Of a DNA stretch of 64,000 nucleotides, positions 61,446 through 64,000 are shown piece after piece; position 1 is the first letter of the stretch; each line of letters begins with the position of its first letter. This DNA comes from Albifimbria verrucaria (Eukaryota; Ascomycota; Sordariomycetes; Hypocreales; Stachybotryaceae). The stretch spans positions 2,356,001 through 2,420,000 of the forward strand of contig JAHREC010000011.1 of assembly GCA_020081605.1 (NCBI GenBank). The letters run 5' to 3'. The notes below the pieces were generated by a model, which saw only the letters and a program-made list of their open reading frames with translations, was not told where the DNA came from and made no database searches. Made by a program: the position numbers and the translations under genes.

Positions 61446-61980
61446 ATGCCGTACTTCAAGACGAGCCAGGAATGGCTGGACCAGTCTGCCCTACTCCTCG
61501 AGGCGAGACCTGCCACGGTACGTCACACGAGCTGCGACGAGGAGCTCCGGCGCCGCGAGGGTCGCTGCGCTGCTTCCTCCCTGTTTATCTACTAACACGT
61601 CTGCCCTTCTAGACCCGCATCACCACCAAATACTCCATCAAGGCCGTTAAGCCGCGCGCCGATTCAGACGACGCCGCCGTGCCCCCGCGCGCCAGCCTCG
61701 TCTTCAAGACGTACGACCCCGTCAGCGGCGTCGCCCTCAAGTTCCGCACCACAAAGGCCGCCGAGGTCTCGCGCCTTGTCTACGCCTCCCTGGGCCGCCT
61801 CGGCCGCGGCATGGCCGCCGTCCCCGAACCCCGGAGCTTGCTGAGGAGGCCATGCCTGATGCGCCGGCCGAAGGAGGAGCTGCCACCCCAAGCGGTGCTG
61901 GTGCTTCAGCGGCGGCGAGCGCGGCGCCGCAACAGGCTGCTGGTGGTGGAGGCAAGAAGAAGAAGAAGGGCAAGAAATAG
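61446..61980 (+). CDS. Signal recognition particle subunit SRP9 (SRP21-type)
   Basis: SRP9/SRP21 binds the Alu end of SRP RNA in the cytosol and supports elongation arrest during targeting to the ER. The start MPYFKTSQEWLDQSALLLEA is the family N-terminus. TRITTKYSIK and VALKFRTTKAAEVSRLVYASLGRLGR form the alpha/beta core. The tail is Ala/Gly-rich and ends in a lysine run (KKKKKGKK). One intron, 61518-61612. One deletion in CCCC near 61835 shifts the apparent frame so that the Lys tail is lost. The corrected length is about 146 residues. Confidence 0.9.
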
Positions 61981-62434
61981 ATTTATGAGCATTTAAAGAC
62001 TTGATTATTATTCCATGGAAAAGCACACTACCAACACCACGAGTTGGGCGGGGATCCTCAGCTTCTCCTTTGAGCGATTTGACTCAAGGAAAACATTTGT
62101 ATATATCAATCAATAGGTCACGACTGGCAATGGGAGTGTTATGTTTTGAATCGGCTTATCCATTCCGTCAATTATGCCTTAGCAAGCTATCTAAAATACA
62201 TCATGATCCATTCAACATCCACGCCATCAGGCATCCCAAGTGTGTACCAATCAAATCATGGCCGAATTCCGGAACGCCGCCTATGTGAGTTGCGTGTGCG
62301 CAACAGTCCGTAACCAAATAATATCAAACGCAGGGCCTTGGCCGCTCAACGACGCCTCGAGGCTCTTCTCTTACAAAAAGGCAGACAGAGGAAAGTGTGG
62401 GGTATATACAGTCCGCAAGTAGCCACGGGCGAGC
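61981..62434. other. Convergent 3' flanks of SRP9 and RNR2
   Basis: Non-coding; both neighbouring genes end towards this segment. No other feature seen. Confidence 0.55.
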
Positions 62435-63910
62435 TTAGAAGTCGTCGTCGAAGGTGAAGTCACCGCCGTTCTCGGGCTTAGACTCCTCCGCGGGGCTGGC
62501 GTCGTTGTTCTTCTTGGCGCTGGCCATGACACCAGCCTTCTGGTAGTCACCGACACGCTTCTCGAAGAAGTTGGTCTTGCCACCGAGGAGATGTTCTCCA
62601 TGAAGTCGAAGGGGTTGGAGGACTTGTAGACCTTCTCGTTACCCAGGGCAACAAGCAGGCGGTCGGCAACGAACTCAATGTACTGCTTCATGAGGTTGGA
62701 GTTCATGCCGAGCAGGGCACAAGGAAGAGCCTCGGTGAGGAACTCCTGCTCAATAGTGACAGCATCGGTGATGATGTCCTGGACGAGCTGCTTGCTGGGG
62801 CGGTTCTTCAGGTGAGAGAAGAGCAGGCAGGCGAAGTCGGTGTGCAGACCCTCGTCACGAGAGATAAGCTCGTTGGAGAAAGTCAGACCGGGCATCAGGC
62901 CACGCTTCTTCAGCCAGAAGATGGAGGCGAAAGCACCGCTGAAGAAGATACCCTCGACAGCGGCGAAGGCAACAAGGCGCTGGGCGAAGGAAGACTCCTT
63001 GTCCTGGATCCAGCGAATGGCCCAATCAGCCTTCTTGCGAATGCAGGGAACTATTTAGATGTTAGCGACCATGGATTGGCGTTTAGAAAGCAGAGTGGAC
63101 ATACTGGTATCAATGGCATTGAAAAGGTAGGTGCGCTGAGCCTGCTCCTTGATGTAGGTGTCAATCAGGAGGAGTAGGTCTCGGAGTGGATGTTCTCCAT
63201 CATGATCTGGAAGCCGTAGAAGCAGCGAGCCTCAGGGACCTGGACCTCGCCGCTGAAACGCTCGACGAGGTTCTCGTTGACGATGCCATCGGAGGCAGCG
63301 AAGAAGGCCAGGATGTGAGAGACGAAGTACTTCTCATCATCGTTCAGGCGGTTGTTCCAGTCGTGCAGATCCTTGGAGAGATCAATCTCCTCGGCGGTCC
63401 AGAAGGAGGCCTCGGCCTTCTTGTACATCTGCCAGATCTGGGGAAAGCTGGTTAGCCAGGGGCTCTGGTGGGAGAAACCACTTTACGCGTCTTGACGCGT
63501 CACATACCTCATGGTACTTGATGGGGAAGAGAACGAAGCGACCAGGGTTCTCTTGCAGGAGGGGCTCAATGGCCTCCTCGGACTTGATGCCGGGGGCAAC
63601 GGTGGGCTTGACCTCGTCGGTCTTCTTGGTTTCCTCGACAACAGGCTTGTGCTTAGCGTCCATCTCGCTGGCAAGGTTGGCTAGCGCGGCCTCGTCGATG
63701 GGCTGGTTTTCCTTGTCGGCGGCAGTGAAGTTGGGCTTCTTGATGGGAGATTCCATCTTGAAGGAATCAATGGCGGCAGCAGCCTGTTAATTGAAGAGTT
63801 AGCAATGGTAAAATCATAGATTTTCCGGGAGGCGGCCGGATATAGCGCGCGCTACCGCGGCCGCCGTCGACGTCACGTACCTGCTTCGACGGGGTGATCT
63901 CGGCAGCCAT
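62435..63910 (-). CDS. RNR2: Ribonucleotide reductase small subunit
   Basis: The R2 subunit holds the diiron-tyrosyl radical that lets the large subunit reduce ribonucleotides to dNTPs. Iron ligands and the radical Tyr are visible: Asp in WTAEEIDL, Glu in [21 protein letters not shown] (Glu, His, Tyr), Glu in FAAVEGIFF, and [12 protein letters not shown]. The tail FTFDDDF binds the large subunit. Introns: 63784-63880, 63438-63507, 63051-63104. Two deletions in TCC(C)T contexts, near 63171 and 62586, cut the apparent frame just after the radical Tyr and again before the C-terminus. The corrected length is about 418 residues. The start [10 protein letters not shown] lies 90 bp from the window edge, so the promoter is mostly outside. 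Confidence 0.95.
63485..63500. promoter_or_regulatory. Paired ACGCGT hexamers inside RNR2 intron 2
   Basis: ACGCGT occurs at 63485-63490 and 63495-63500, ten bases apart, just after the intron donor. The MCB/MBF site is known for driving RNR genes in S phase in yeast. Its place inside an intron is unusual; function is inference. Confidence 0.4.
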
Positions 63911-64000
63911 TGCGACTCGGGTTATGTGTGAAGAGAAGAGGGATAAAAAAGATGCAGAGGCAAAGAGCACACGAGAGAGAAGAAGATTATAATTGCTCTG

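Noticed and set aside
1..64000. CRISPR arrays, operons, bacterial insertion sequences
   Set aside because: The window is fungal nuclear DNA with spliceosomal introns; no regular spaced repeats or prokaryotic elements were seen.

Overview
This is nuclear DNA of a filamentous ascomycete, most likely a sordariomycete close to Hypocreales. The signs are short introns (about 50-100 bp) with CTAAC branch sites, single 5S rRNA genes dispersed between protein genes, intron-bearing tRNA genes, a SesB-NACHT NLR, a small secreted cysteine-rich protein, and housekeeping proteins of filamentous-fungal type. Species-level placement is not possible from reading alone.

Layout. 1-3.5 kb: no gene seen. 4.1-8.9 kb (+): translation factor eIF4G. 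10.4-15.0 kb (-): fungal NLR with SesB-like hydrolase, NACHT and ankyrin-like parts. 15.8-20.4 kb (-): DNA polymerase alpha catalytic subunit. 21.4-22.4 kb (+): unrecognised, frame-broken coding stretch. 22.5-24.5 kb (-): PPR-like mitochondrial protein, divergent from 25.0-26.2 kb (+): RRM protein. 27.4-30.3 kb (-): Yak1 kinase. 33.6-35.3 kb (-): Pub1/TIA1-type protein with three RRMs. 38.0-39.2 kb (+): probable Mediator subunit 2. 39.7-41.0 kb (-): secreted GH5 hydrolase. 41-50 kb: a gene-poor stretch with three 5S rRNA genes, two tRNA-Gly, one tRNA-Ala and an 80-residue secreted protein with ten cysteines. 50.3-51.5 kb (-): double PH protein. 54.1-55.3 kb (+): APH-type phosphotransferase, followed by an initiator tRNA-Met. 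56.1-57.3 kb (+): tRNA thiolation protein CTU2/NCS2. 57.5-58.6 kb (-): oxaloacetate carrier OAC1, divergent from 59.6-60.9 kb (+): SWD2. 61.4-62.0 kb (+): SRP9/SRP21. 62.4-63.9 kb (-): ribonucleotide reductase small subunit.

Most genes are unrelated housekeeping genes, not a cluster. Shared themes are translation and RNA handling (eIF4G, PUB1, RRM protein, CTU2, SRP9, tRNAs, 5S) and S phase (POL1, RNR2). POL1 has an ACGCGT hexamer upstream, and RNR2 has two inside an intron.

The dominant oddity is in the sequence itself. Fourteen recognised protein genes, including indispensable ones (POL1, RNR2, eIF4G, SRP9), are broken by about 47 one-base frameshifts. Nearly all are deletions, and most lie in C or G runs. 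When each gene is reassembled with its introns and these shifts, the coding length is a multiple of three every time. The shifts therefore look like consensus sequence errors, not pseudogenes. CDS spans below are full genomic spans from start to stop, introns and shifts included. The most interesting biological items are the hidden three-exon secreted protein, the 5S genes with compensatory changes in helix II, the NLR, and a frame-preserving 354-bp intron in eIF4G.
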